From assembly GCA_020621405.1 (NCBI GenBank), contig JAHRYN010000001.1, positions 821,883-885,882 on the forward strand: a DNA stretch of 64,000 nucleotides, in the 5' to 3' direction. The translations under genes and the position numbers were made by a program. The stretch is from Betaproteobacteria bacterium (GTDB taxonomy: Bacteria > Pseudomonadota > Gammaproteobacteria > Burkholderiales > Rhodocyclaceae). Shown here in pieces: positions 36,800 through 45,148 of the stretch; position 1 is the stretch's first letter, and each line of letters begins with the position of its first letter. Under the pieces are notes generated by a model. It did no database searches. It had not been told where the DNA came from and saw only the letters and a program-made list of their open reading frames with translations.

Positions 36800-37659
36800 T
36801 ACCACCGGCCCGACGCGCCGCCGCCGCCAAAGCCACCACCCCCGCCACCGAAGCCGCCACCGCCAAAACCCCCTCCGCCGAATCTTCCACGATGTCCCCC
36901 GACACCATGACTGCCCATACCACCCATGCCGCCGCTGAGCAACGTGAACAAGAGCGCGAGGACGCCCGCGCCCAAAGCGATAGCTACCGCTCCCGCAAAA
37001 AACCAGGCGACAGCAGCCACAGCCCCGCCGGTTACGAGCGCCCCGGGAAATCTGCCCAGCGTGGAGCGCAGCAACCCGCCTAATGCCAGCGCCAGAATGA
37101 AAATGACCGGAACGTACTGCCGAATATCCGCAATGCCGCCAGCGGGGTTTCCGTTGGGGTTCGGCAACTGCTCGCCGTCAATGACGCGGATGATCTGGTC
37201 AATCCCGGCAGTAATGCCGCCTGAGAAATCTCCTTGTTTGAAGCGTGGTGTAATAATCTCGCTGATGATGCGCTTGCTGGTAGCGTCATTGAGCGCTCCC
37301 TCCAGGCCGTAACCCACCTCGATACGCAGCGCGCGGTCGGTTTTGGCGACGACGAGGATAGCGCCGTCATCTACTTTCTTGCGGCCCAGCTTCCATTGCT
37401 CGGCAACACGCAAGGCATATTGCTCGATCGTTTCCGGTGCGGTGGTGGGAACGAGAAGAACTGCGAGCTGACTGCCTTTCCTGGCCTCAAACGCTTGCAG
37501 CGTCTGCTCCAGGGTGGCCTTTTGCTCTGCACTGAGCGTGGCGGTCTGGTCGGTGACGCGTCCGGACAAGGGCGGGACCGCGACTTGCGCTCCAGCGATG
37601 AATGACCAGCACAGCGACAGCGCCAGCAATATCGCTCTGGCACTGTTTATCGTAATCAC
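36799..37659 (-). CDS. TPM-domain secreted/membrane protein (YgcG family)
   Basis: 286 residues from a GTG overlapping the lemA stop (GTGA). A signal peptide 'MITINSARAILLALSLCWSF' in part is followed by the TPM domain (~35-155; 'GRVTDQTATLSAEQKATLEQ', 'GSQLAVLLVPTTAPETIEQY', 'DDGAILVVAKTDRALRIEVG'). Two or three membrane segments (~180-245) and a strongly glycine-rich tail ('GGGFGGGGFGGGGGGFGG') come last. This layout is that of YgcG-like proteins, which are almost always encoded with LemA. Function unknown; an envelope-anchored role is likely. Confidence 0.85.
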   Translation of the reverse strand: MITINSARAILLALSLCWSFIAGAQVAVPPLSGRVTDQTATLSAEQKATLEQTLQAFEARKGSQLAVLLVPTTAPETIEQYALRVAEQWKLGRKKVDDGAILVVAKTDRALRIEVGYGLEGALNDATSKRIISEIITPRFKQGDFSGGITAGIDQIIRVIDGEQLPNPNGNPAGGIADIRQYVPVIFILALALGGLLRSTLGRFPGALVTGGAVAAVAWFFAGAVAIALGAGVLALLFTLLSGGMGGMGSHGVGGHRGRFGGGGFGGGGFGGGGGGFGGGGASGRW

Positions 37660-38291
37660 TTGGCGGTCCTCTGCGCCTCGCCTTGGGCTTTGATTGGCGC
37701 CGCGCCAAACTCCACTTTCGGCGGCTTGGCAATCTCCTTTTCATTTTCTACTGCGAAATTGGGCTTTTCTTTGTATCCAAAAACCATCGCGGTCAGATTG
37801 GAGGGGAAGGAGCGCACGGTGACGTTGTATTCCTTCACCGATGTGATGTAGCGGTTACGCGCAACCGTAATGCGGTTTTCGGTGCCTTCCAGTTGTGCCT
37901 GTAAATCGCGGAAGTTGGCGTCGGACTTTAACTGCGGATAGTTCTCCGACACCACCAACAGCCTGGAGAGAGCTCCCGACAACTGCCCTTGGGCGGCTTG
38001 GAACTTGGCAAACGCTTCGGGATTGTTGAGAAGTTCCGGGGTGGCCTGGATGCCACCGACATTGGCGCGCGCGTTGGTGACACCCAGCAATACTTCCTTT
38101 TCCTGAGCGGCAAAGCCCTTAACGGTATTCACCAGGTTGGGTATTAGGTCGGCACGGCGCTGGTACTGGTTCACCACCTCAGACCAGCTCGCCTTGATTT
38201 GTTCGTCGGTGCTCTGGAATGTGTTGTAGCCGCAGCCTCCGAGACCCAGCGTCAGCAACAGTGCAGCGATGCCGATCCATGATTTACGCAT
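37656..38291 (-). CDS. lemA: LemA family protein
   Basis: 211 residues. It begins with a lipoprotein-like signal 'MRKSWIGIAALLLTLGLGGC' (lipobox Cys20). The long helical LemA core follows ('IKASWSEVVNQYQRRADLIP', 'NLVNTVKGFAAQEKEVLLGV', 'QLSGALSRLLVVSENYPQLK', 'NRYITSVKEYNVTVRSFPSN'), and the end is 'FGYKEKPNFAVENEKEIAKP'. It is an envelope protein of unknown biochemical function and the first gene of the three-gene lemA-TPM-TPM unit. It has no direct metal link in sequence, so its place between copper genes may reflect insertion or a role in membrane stress. Confidence 0.88.
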   Translation of the reverse strand: MRKSWIGIAALLLTLGLGGCGYNTFQSTDEQIKASWSEVVNQYQRRADLIPNLVNTVKGFAAQEKEVLLGVTNARANVGGIQATPELLNNPEAFAKFQAAQGQLSGALSRLLVVSENYPQLKSDANFRDLQAQLEGTENRITVARNRYITSVKEYNVTVRSFPSNLTAMVFGYKEKPNFAVENEKEIAKPPKVEFGAAPIKAQGEAQRTAK

Positions 38292-38325
38292 TTTATTTCT
38301 CTAGTGTTGTGATGACGTCGAGTCG

Positions 38326-38715
38326 CTATTTCGCCGGGGATTTCATCGAAGGGTCGCCCTTCATTTCATTCATTTGCTTCCGCATTTGATCCATCTCCTT
38401 TTGCATCTCGGGCTCCTTCATTGCCGGTCTGGCTTCGAGACCGGACATGCGATGCATCATCTTGGACATGCTCTCCATGCGTTGGCCCATCTGCTTTCTT
38501 TGCTCCGGTGTGCGCGCAGCACCGGACATCTGTTCTGTCATCTTGTTCATCTCCTGCGACATTTCCTTCATCATGTCGCCCATCATCTGGTGGTGCGTGC
38601 TCATGCCGGGATGCCCCGCCATGCCTGCAGTGGGCTGTGCGCTCGCTGACGAGGCAGTTAGCATGCCAAAGCACAGAATAAGCGCCGTGATCGAAACTGC
38701 TGATTGCTTGCTCAT
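38326..38715 (-). CDS. Met/His-rich periplasmic protein
   Basis: 129 residues from ATG 38715. The signal peptide is 'MSKQSAVSITALILCFGMLT' followed by 'ASSASAQ'. The mature part is very rich in Met, Gln, Lys and His ('MAGHPGMSTHHQMMGDMMKE', 'MSQEMNKMTEQMSG', 'MGQRMESMSKMMHRM'). Such Met-rich periplasmic proteins bind Cu+ or Ag+ and occur in copper-resistance clusters. A similar but separate protein is encoded at 48033-48500. A longer frame reaches 38775, but it would place 20 residues before the signal peptide. Transcribed toward lemA. Confidence 0.78.
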   Translation of the reverse strand: MSKQSAVSITALILCFGMLTASSASAQPTAGMAGHPGMSTHHQMMGDMMKEMSQEMNKMTEQMSGAARTPEQRKQMGQRMESMSKMMHRMSGLEARPAMKEPEMQKEMDQMRKQMNEMKGDPSMKSPAK

Positions 38716-38758
38716 GTTGATAGTCCTTTTGTTAATTTCTCTGCGAGACTTCTGTTTA

Positions 38759-38920
38759 TCAGGTGTAACGCGCACTGCGGGTAAACAAAGTCACTGCGCT
38801 CGCCGAACGATTATGCGAAATACCATCGGATTGGTCATCAAACGCAGCCGCAAGCGCTTCACAACATGGGAAAAATGCTGTGTTAATCCAGAAGACCGCC
38901 CAAGCCATCACCAGGGCCAT
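38759..38920 (-). pseudogene. Truncated small copper-cluster protein fragment
   Basis: From the internal ATG at 38920 the frame encodes 'MALVMAWAVFWINTAFFPCC' then 'EALAAAFDDQSDGISHNRSA', a signal-like segment with a CC pair. It resembles the N-terminus of a longer secreted protein often found in copper and mercury clusters. After ~40 residues it turns into unrelated sequence (VTLFTRSARYT) and stops, so I read it as a truncated 5' fragment. The recognition is from memory of similar proteins and needs a database check. Confidence 0.4.
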
Positions 38921-39060
38921 GCGCGAAAAGCGCCCCCTTTCTGGGGACGGCCTGCCTTCAGGCATCCGGGTGGTGCTACGCGTTGATGAAGGGGTTTTGA
39001 TCAAATTACATCATCGTTAAAGCTTACTGATCCGTCCTGCCAGGGGCCACTTATACGTGG

Positions 39061-39076
39061 GACCCCGTCTGGGGTC
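39061..39076. terminator. Short GC hairpin
   Basis: GACCCCgtctGGGGTC forms a perfect 6-bp stem with a 4-base loop in the 295-bp space between the MFS gene stop and the 38759-38920 fragment. No strong U-tract follows on either strand, so termination is only possible. The rest of 38921-39215 holds nothing I recognise. Confidence 0.3.
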
Positions 39077-39215
39077 TGTTCGTTGCCGAACATTCAGAAT
39101 GAAATCAGTTGAAAAACTGGACGGAAAAATATTCGGCGGCAAAGGACGGGTGATGGCGTGCTTTCCAGGACCCTGTGGCTTGACGGGAAACCCGCTCCAT
39201 TACTGACTTGCACCG

Positions 39216-40502
39216 TCATACTGACAGCGGGCGTGAGTGCGTGTGCTCGCCAGGAATCACGAGCCAACGGGGCAATCCGAGGCTTAGCAAGAACCCCACT
39301 ACAGTTAGGCCTGCGGTCAGGACAAAGGAGACGCCCGGCAAGGCGGTCGCATTGAAGAGGAGTCCGCCCGCCGCCGAGCCCAGGGTGACCCCGAGGCTGG
39401 CCACTGCCGTCTGTTTGCCGAGTTCCCAACCCTGCGCGCTCCCGGCCCTGGCAGAGATCCAGTAGGTCAGTATCGGCGAGAGGATCCCGGCACTGGCCGC
39501 AACCGCACCGATCACGACCAGCATCAACGTAAAATTCGACGCCCGCGGTACAAAGAACAATCCCGCCGCCAGCACCGCAAGCGCGGGCGCGATGAGCCAG
39601 CGGGTGGCGTCCGGTTTGAACCAGGGCGAGAATACGATTGCCTGCATCACAAACATGACCAGGCTGCATTCGCTGAACATCAGTGCGATCTGGTACGGGG
39701 TCAAGGCGAGTTCCTGCTTGCCACGCAGTGCGAGTCCGACCTCGAAGACGCCGATGCCGGCGGAAACGATGAAGGTCAGAATGAGCAGCTTCGGCACGAG
39801 CCAGCTCGTTTTGGCGCCCGAGGTGCCCGCAGGCTCTTGTGATCGTGCCTGGCCCTCTCCGCTCGGTACGGCAATCGCGGCAGCGAAGGCCGCCAAAAAG
39901 GCGAGCAACGCTGCCGCCACGAGCGGAAGCGCGACCGAACCGGCCGGCATGACAAGGTTGAAGAAATCCGCAGCAGAGCGCGTAACGAACACACCCAGCA
40001 ATGGTCCGAGCAGGAAGCCGGCAATTCCGGCCATGCTGACGAACGAAAGTCGCCGAGCCCTGCTCTGTTCAGTCGTAGTGAAGTGACCGATCGCCGCCGC
40101 CGCTACCGGCGTCACCGCGGCGGAGAACATGCCGCTCAGAAATCGCTCGACGTATACCGCGATGAGACTCTCGACGAACGAGAAGATCAACGTCGTTATG
40201 CCGAAGCCGAGGAGCCCAATAAGCAGAATGCCACGCGCCCCGAATCGATCGGATAGTCGACCCCACAAGGGGGCAAACAGAAAAAGCGACAGGGTGTAGA
40301 CAGCGGTCAGCAGCCCCGTGTGCCGTGAAACCTGCGCCGCCTCTGCTCCCGCTCCCAAAAGCCGCTCTATCAGGTAGGGCAGCAGCGGAAGCACGACGCC
40401 AAAGCCGACCGACACCGTAAACACGGCGAGCATGAGCGCGGCCATGGTGAATGCAGGCACACCCGCGGACACTCCAGTTGCGCGCTCGGTGTTGATCCTC
40501 AT
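39216..40502 (-). CDS. MFS transporter
   Basis: 428 residues from ATG 40502, which has AAAGG upstream. The ATG overlaps the upstream stop (ATGA); a longer frame to 40904 is antisense-like noise. Twelve membrane helices are predicted. The motif-A-like loop 'GRLSDRFGARGILLIG' lies between TM2 and TM3, and the central cytoplasmic loop 'SGEGQARSQEPAGTSGAKTS' separates the halves. The layout fits drug or metabolite efflux proteins of the DHA type. The substrate cannot be told; no metal-binding motif is seen. Co-transcribed with the small membrane protein at 40499-40975. Confidence 0.82.
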   Translation of the reverse strand: MRINTERATGVSAGVPAFTMAALMLAVFTVSVGFGVVLPLLPYLIERLLGAGAEAAQVSRHTGLLTAVYTLSLFLFAPLWGRLSDRFGARGILLIGLLGFGITTLIFSFVESLIAVYVERFLSGMFSAAVTPVAAAAIGHFTTTEQSRARRLSFVSMAGIAGFLLGPLLGVFVTRSAADFFNLVMPAGSVALPLVAAALLAFLAAFAAAIAVPSGEGQARSQEPAGTSGAKTSWLVPKLLILTFIVSAGIGVFEVGLALRGKQELALTPYQIALMFSECSLVMFVMQAIVFSPWFKPDATRWLIAPALAVLAAGLFFVPRASNFTLMLVVIGAVAASAGILSPILTYWISARAGSAQGWELGKQTAVASLGVTLGSAAGGLLFNATALPGVSFVLTAGLTVVGFLLSLGLPRWLVIPGEHTHSRPLSV

Positions 40503-40975
40503 CCGACTGCCTTTTCGTTTGTTGGTGAAACAGTGCTCTCCCGCGCGTAGCACAGCAGGCCGAAAAGCCACAGGAGCGCAGGCATCAACAGCAGCCAACG
40601 GAAGTCCGAGGACAAGAAGAAGTTGGTCGCGCTCATAAGCGCCACGCTGGCTGCCCCCGCGACCAACATGGCCGTCAACGTTCCGGGCTCCCGCCTTGCG
40701 AGAAGGCGACAGGCCACGAGTATCGTTATCGTTCCGGTAGAGACCATGAAGCCGCCCATCACATTGAACACATGGCCGAGCCATCGCTCCAGGTCCGGCA
40801 CGGCGGACCGTATCGTATCGAGCGATCTGCCGATGTAATGCGCATCTTCGGGCAGCAAGGCGGGGCGCAGGAACAGAAAATATATGCCCAGCGCAATAAG
40901 CCATACGCCGCAGGCGACAAACACCTTTCCAGACGGCTGCAACCGAGAATTCGTGGGCGCCATGGTGTCGCTCAT
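40499..40975 (-). CDS. Four-helix membrane protein of unknown function
   Basis: 158 residues with four predicted membrane helices ('GKVFVACGVWLIALGIYFLF', 'GHVFNVMGGFMVSTGTITIL', 'TLTAMLVAGAASVALMSATN', 'FRWLLLMPALLWLFGLLCYA'). No motif was recognised. The stop overlaps the MFS gene start, so the two are likely made together. Upstream, 40976-41144 contains the sequence copied beside the kinase fragment (see 33706-33876) but no gene. Confidence 0.65.
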   Translation of the reverse strand: MSDTMAPTNSRLQPSGKVFVACGVWLIALGIYFLFLRPALLPEDAHYIGRSLDTIRSAVPDLERWLGHVFNVMGGFMVSTGTITILVACRLLARREPGTLTAMLVAGAASVALMSATNFFLSSDFRWLLLMPALLWLFGLLCYARESTVSPTNEKAVG

Positions 40976-41144
40976 TTTACGTTCACCGTATGTGCGTCTG
41001 GAGAGGTGTGTTCGTGCTAGAGAAACTCACAACTCAGTTAAGAGCACACTCGTCGGTTATCCTCATCGCGGACGCATATTCCGGCCTACCGCACGATGAC
41101 CAAAAACATAATTTTTCAAGATTGCCCGCTACCGCCTACCTACC

Positions 41145-42533
41145 CTAGCCGTTGGAAACAGCCGGGAATGACAACGTAAATCGCGTCACCCCATCGTTCG
41201 AACGAACAGATATCGTGCCCTGATGTGCCTCCACTATTGCCTTTGTGATAGCTAATCCCAATCCGGCCCCATCCGTCTCCGGTCGCACTCTCGCAGGGTC
41301 CGCGCGATAAAAGCGGTCAAAAAGGTATGGGATTGCACTCTCGTCGATATCAGGCCCCGTGTTGTGCACAGATACTTCGACTGCGTCAGGCCGTTCGGAT
41401 AACTCCACACCCAATTCGCCACGTTCAGGAACGTAGCGTAGGGCATTGGAAAGCAGATTGCCCACTGCCCGGCGGAACATCAGTCGATCACCATGAATGC
41501 GACCTTCTCCATGTGAGGTGATCCGGATGTGCTTTTCTTCCGCGACGGGCTCATAGAATTCCAGCAAAGCCTGCACTTCGCGTGAAGCCATAAAACTTTC
41601 TCTGCTTGGAAGATCGACGCCACGCTCGGTCTTGGCGAGAAACAGCATATCGGACACCATCCGCGCAAGGATCTGCAACTCTTCGGCGTTAGAGGCCAGG
41701 ATATCCCGATATGTTTTGGCATCTCGGTTCGAGGACAACGCGACCTGAGTTTGTGTCAACAAATTTGTGAGTGGCGTTCGAAGTTCATGTGCCAGATCTG
41801 CGGAAAAATCTGACAAACGACGAAAATCCTGCTGCAGCCTGTCTAGCATCCGGTTGAGTTCCTTCGCCAGATCCGCCATCTCTACTGGAACAGATTCGAC
41901 TGGCATACGTTCGTTCAGCTTCTGCCCGGAAACAATCGACGCACGATCTCTCATTGAATGCAGCGGTGCGAGTCCAAGGCGAGCAGCAAGCCATGCCAAG
42001 CCTGCACTGCTCAGGGTTGCGACCAAAGCAAATATTGCAAGACTGCGCTTCAAGCTGTCGAGGAACAGACGGTGGTGCTCCGCATTCACAGCCACCATGA
42101 TTCGCATTGATTCTGACGCAGCGTATTTCGGAATCACATCAAAATACAAAATTCTCAAGGATACGGAGTCGCTTGGCCCGGTGTGCCTCATTTCATCTCC
42201 CCTTTCTTTGGATGCCACCGCAATATCCTCGTTAGTGCCGGGAGTGATGTTACGAAATATGGTCTCCCCTCCGGAGTTCCTGATCTGAACATAAAGCCCG
42301 TGATGATGATCCAATGCCTCGTTCAGTCTCCATCGTAAATCGTCCTGCGAATTGGACTTCGAAACAATATCCTGGATGAGGCTACGCTTGTCTTCCATCG
42401 CCAGCTGATCGAGGTCAACAAAGTGACGCTCCGTTGCTACCGTGAACAGCCATCCCAATCCCATAATAAGAATGGCCACCACCAACGTGAAGAAGACAGT
42501 CAGACGCGTTGTAAGAGACTGGCGCAATAGCAT
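41145..42533 (-). CDS. cusS: Heavy-metal sensor histidine kinase (CusS/IrlS type)
   Basis: 462 residues. Two membrane helices (~12-34 and ~165-187) flank a periplasmic sensor domain with several His/Asp/Met residues. A HAMP domain follows, then the H-box 'DFSADLAHELRTPLTNL' (His249), the N-box 'GNLLSNALRYVP' and the G-box 'ETDGAGLGLAITKAIVEAHQ'. This is the CusS/IrlS/CopS family that senses periplasmic Cu+ or Ag+. It follows the response regulator gene with a 3-bp gap. A broken copy of its 3' end lies at 33706-33876. Symbol by similarity to CusS; CopS would serve equally. Confidence 0.88.
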   Translation of the reverse strand: MLLRQSLTTRLTVFFTLVVAILIMGLGWLFTVATERHFVDLDQLAMEDKRSLIQDIVSKSNSQDDLRWRLNEALDHHHGLYVQIRNSGGETIFRNITPGTNEDIAVASKERGDEMRHTGPSDSVSLRILYFDVIPKYAASESMRIMVAVNAEHHRLFLDSLKRSLAIFALVATLSSAGLAWLAARLGLAPLHSMRDRASIVSGQKLNERMPVESVPVEMADLAKELNRMLDRLQQDFRRLSDFSADLAHELRTPLTNLLTQTQVALSSNRDAKTYRDILASNAEELQILARMVSDMLFLAKTERGVDLPSRESFMASREVQALLEFYEPVAEEKHIRITSHGEGRIHGDRLMFRRAVGNLLSNALRYVPERGELGVELSERPDAVEVSVHNTGPDIDESAIPYLFDRFYRADPARVRPETDGAGLGLAITKAIVEAHQGTISVRSNDGVTRFTLSFPAVSNG

Positions 42534-42536
42534 TGT

Positions 42537-43217
42537 TCAGGGCTCCGGAACTTCTAGCACGTATCCCATACCCCGCACCGTCTGGATGAGTTTCACTTTC
42601 TGCCCCTCATCGATCTTGACCCGCAGGCGACGCATCGCCACTTCAATCACATTGGTGTCGCTGTCGAAATTGATGTCCCAAACCTGGGAGGCAATGAGAG
42701 AACGCGGCAGCACTTCGCCCTGACGCCGCATCAATAACTCAAGAAGGCCAAACTCCTTGGCCGTAAGATCAATCCGCTTTCCGGCGCGCGATACTCTTCG
42801 CCGCAGAAGATCGAGTTCCAGATCGGCCACGCGAATACTGGTGACCTCCGTTCCACTCCGGCCCCTTCGAAGAACCGTACGAACGCGAGCCAATACCTCG
42901 GCAAAGGAAAACGGTTTGACAATGTAGTCATCCGCCCCAAGTTCCAGACCTTTTATCCGGTCCTCGACCTGATCGCGAGCCGTTAGGAAAATGGCCGGCA
43001 TCTGCATGCCCTGTTGCCGTACGGTACGCAGGATCTCCCAGCCATTCATTTCAGGCAGCATCACGTCCAGGATGGCGAGGTCGTAATCGCCCTGCTCGGC
43101 CAGATGCAGCCCGTCGGTGCCGTTTTTCGCCAGATCGACGACGAATCCTGCCTCAGATAATCCCTGACGCAGATATTCACCGGTCTTGGACTCATCCTCG
43201 ACGATCAGAATCTTCAC
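42537..43217 (-). CDS. cusR: Heavy-metal response regulator (CusR/CopR type)
   Basis: 226 residues of the OmpR/PhoB family. The receiver domain has the acidic pair in 'VEDESKTG', phosphoacceptor Asp51 in '[14 protein letters not shown]', and '[12 protein letters not shown]'. The DNA-binding winged helix covers ~130-222 ('[20 protein letters not shown]', '[16 protein letters not shown]', '[12 protein letters not shown]'). The heavy-metal response regulator subfamily is clear. It is divergent from the copper operon at 43384. Candidate binding sites with pattern ATAACA-N4-TGTAAY occur at 43290-43305 and 57871-57886, both upstream of copper genes. Confidence 0.9.
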   Translation of the reverse strand: MKILIVEDESKTGEYLRQGLSEAGFVVDLAKNGTDGLHLAEQGDYDLAILDVMLPEMNGWEILRTVRQQGMQMPAIFLTARDQVEDRIKGLELGADDYIVKPFSFAEVLARVRTVLRRGRSGTEVTSIRVADLELDLLRRRVSRAGKRIDLTAKEFGLLELLMRRQGEVLPRSLIASQVWDINFDSDTNVIEVAMRRLRVKIDEGQKVKLIQTVRGMGYVLEVPEP

Positions 43218-43289
43218 CGCAGCACTCCATGCGTTTTGTTTTTGTACATGGCGTGTAGTTTGACGGCTTTTCGGGTGCCTGACACGGAG

Positions 43290-43305
43290 ATAACAAATAT
43301 GTAAT
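43290..43305. promoter_or_regulatory. Candidate CusR/CopR box upstream of the copper operon
   Basis: ATAACAaataTGTAAT is an imperfect dyad (arms ATTACA/TGTAAT with one mismatch), like the known CopR/CusR boxes. It lies in the 166-bp gap between cusR (minus) and the copper operon (plus). A very similar element, ATAACAgtttTGTAAC, precedes the gene at 57968. Two occurrences at the two copper promoters make chance less likely. Confidence 0.6.
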
Positions 43306-43383
43306 CTGGGAGACAGGTCGCCAACAGGTGGCGAACCTCAGAATCCGCCTTGTGAATAGCCCCCTCCGCAAGGAGAATTGCCC

Positions 43384-43701
43384 ATGTGGATTTCTGAATT
43401 GATGACTCGCCTGGCCCTGACGCTTGCGGCATTGGCAGCCACGTCCGTGGTGGTAGCCGAGCCTGTCGCTCCGATCCCTGCCTCAACCGCTTTGCCCACC
43501 AAGCTTCAATACAAGTCGGCAATCAGCACCTACCATCCATACACCGACCAGCAAGTTCAATCCTGGCGCGAGGCCAATGATCTGGTCGGTCGCATTGGCG
43601 GGTGGCGTGCTTACGCCAAAGAGAAGCTAGAAACCGAACAGGCGAAACCTGCTCCCGAGGCCTCGCCCCACCCTGAAAGGCATGGAGGACCCAAGCAGTG
43701 A
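43384..43701 (+). CDS. Small periplasmic protein at head of the copper operon
   Basis: 105 residues from ATG 43384, with AAGGAG eight bases upstream. The signal peptide is 'MWISELMTRLALTLAALAAT' in part, cut near 'VVAEPV'. The middle contains 'YKSAISTYHPYTDQQVQSWR' and 'EANDLVGRIGGWRAYAKE', a pattern repeatedly seen in small proteins encoded just before TolC-like copper genes. The tail is rich in Pro, Glu and His. Function unknown. The stop overlaps the GTG start of the next gene. Confidence 0.7.
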   Translation: MWISELMTRLALTLAALAATSVVVAEPVAPIPASTALPTKLQYKSAISTYHPYTDQQVQSWREANDLVGRIGGWRAYAKEKLETEQAKPAPEASPHPERHGGPKQ

Positions 43702-45131
43702 TCAGCGGTTTTGACCTAAGACACACCAGGCTCGCGCTTTGCTTGGCCGCCCTCGCCACTCTGTCGGGATGTGCGAGTGTCACCTATGAGCAGAACTTGG
43801 ACCGCGTCAACGAGGAGACAAACCACTTTGCCGGTGGGAAGGTGTCCTTGGCCCGCAACGCGGATGAGCGCAACCAGCGCGCCAGCAGCGCAGAAAAGCT
43901 CTTGTCGGCACCGTTGGGTCAGAAGGAAGCCGTGCAATTGGCGATGGCCAATAGCTATTCACTGCAGGCCCTGCTGGCGCAAGGCTGGGCCGAGTCTGCG
44001 GACGCGGCCCAAAGCGGCCGGATTTCCAATCCGGTATTCAGCTTCGAACGATTGGTGGCAACTGATGAGCTTGAACTGGGGCGCGCATTGTCATTCGGCC
44101 TGCTTGATGTGCTGACCTTACCCGCCAGGCAAGGTATTGCCCAGCGTCGCATCGGGCAGGCGCAACTGCGTCTGGCGAGTGAAGTGGTCGATCACGTGAC
44201 GAGAGTGCGCCAAGCTTGGGTGCGGGCTGTAGCGGCAGAGCAGACGCTGGAGTACGCAAAGCAGGTTTTTGAAAGCGCAGAAGCAGGCGCGGAGTTGGCG
44301 CGACGCATGCAATCCGCAGGAAACTTCAACCGCATCGCGCGGGCAAGGGAGCAGGCGTTTTATGCAGACTCGGCAACACGCCTCGCGGCAGCCAGTCATG
44401 ATGTCACGGCCAGACGCGAAGATCTCGTGCGCTTGCTGGGTCTGGACGAATCTCAAGCCCAGTCTCTCAAGATGCCCACTCGCCTGCCTGATCTGCCCAG
44501 CGAGGCCCTCAATCCAGACGCTGTTGGAAGAATTGCCACCACGGCTCGCCTGGACATCCGGCTGGCACGGTTTGCCTTGGAGGTTTCAAGCAAGGCCCAG
44601 GGCTTGAACCTCGTAACCAGCTTTACCGACATCGAATTGACCGCACGCCGAAACACCAAGTTCGACAATGCGGCGGGCACCCGTTCCGATCCAAGAGGAT
44701 ATGAAATCGGAATAAGGCTTCCCGTGTTTGACTGGGGCGGCATGCAGCGCGATGCCTGGAGCGCGCGGACCCTGGCTGCCGCAAATCAGCTGGAATCGAC
44801 CGTTCGGTCTGCGGGCTCAAGCCTGCGCGAGAGTTACTCCGCGTACAGGACCACCTACGACATCGCCAAGCACTATCGAAACGAAATCGTGCCGGTGCGA
44901 AAGGTCATTTCCGACGAAAACCAGCTTCGTTACAACGGGATGATCATCGGCATTTTTGAGCTTTTGGCGGACGCTCGCGATCAGGTCAATGCAGTGATGG
45001 GAGCCATCAATGCAGAACAACAATTCTGGCTCGCTGACGCCGCGCTTCAGGCTTCATTGATCGGTCGACCCACCACTACATCTTTGTCAGTGATAACCAG
45101 CCTCCCGGGCGCCGCCGGCGCTGGCCATTGA
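43698..45131 (+). CDS. Outer-membrane efflux lipoprotein (TolC family)
   Basis: 477 residues starting at a GTG that overlaps the previous stop. A lipoprotein signal ends in 'LAALATLSGCASV' (lipobox). The two OEP halves are recognisable ('LSAPLGQKEAVQLAMANSYS', 'QLRYNGMIIGIFELLADARD'). It differs clearly from the CusC at 51842 and is not next to an RND gene. It may be a separate outer-membrane export channel for copper. In related clusters such a gene precedes a multicopper oxidase and a cupredoxin, as here. The stop touches the next gene's alternative start (TTGA). Confidence 0.83.
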   Translation: MISGFDLRHTRLALCLAALATLSGCASVTYEQNLDRVNEETNHFAGGKVSLARNADERNQRASSAEKLLSAPLGQKEAVQLAMANSYSLQALLAQGWAESADAAQSGRISNPVFSFERLVATDELELGRALSFGLLDVLTLPARQGIAQRRIGQAQLRLASEVVDHVTRVRQAWVRAVAAEQTLEYAKQVFESAEAGAELARRMQSAGNFNRIARAREQAFYADSATRLAAASHDVTARREDLVRLLGLDESQAQSLKMPTRLPDLPSEALNPDAVGRIATTARLDIRLARFALEVSSKAQGLNLVTSFTDIELTARRNTKFDNAAGTRSDPRGYEIGIRLPVFDWGGMQRDAWSARTLAAANQLESTVRSAGSSLRESYSAYRTTYDIAKHYRNEIVPVRKVISDENQLRYNGMIIGIFELLADARDQVNAVMGAINAEQQFWLADAALQASLIGRPTTTSLSVITSLPGAAGAGH

Positions 45132-45148
45132 ACACGCGGAACACATTC

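Noticed and set aside
36820-36880. Tandem repeat of GCC/ACC units near 36.85 kb
   Set aside because: It is the coding sequence for the glycine-rich tail of the YgcG-like protein, a family feature and not a separate repeat element.
40503-40904. N-terminal extension of the MFS transporter frame
   Set aside because: The extension is antisense-like relative to the overlapping four-helix protein gene; ATG 40502 has a ribosome site and begins a normal MFS protein.
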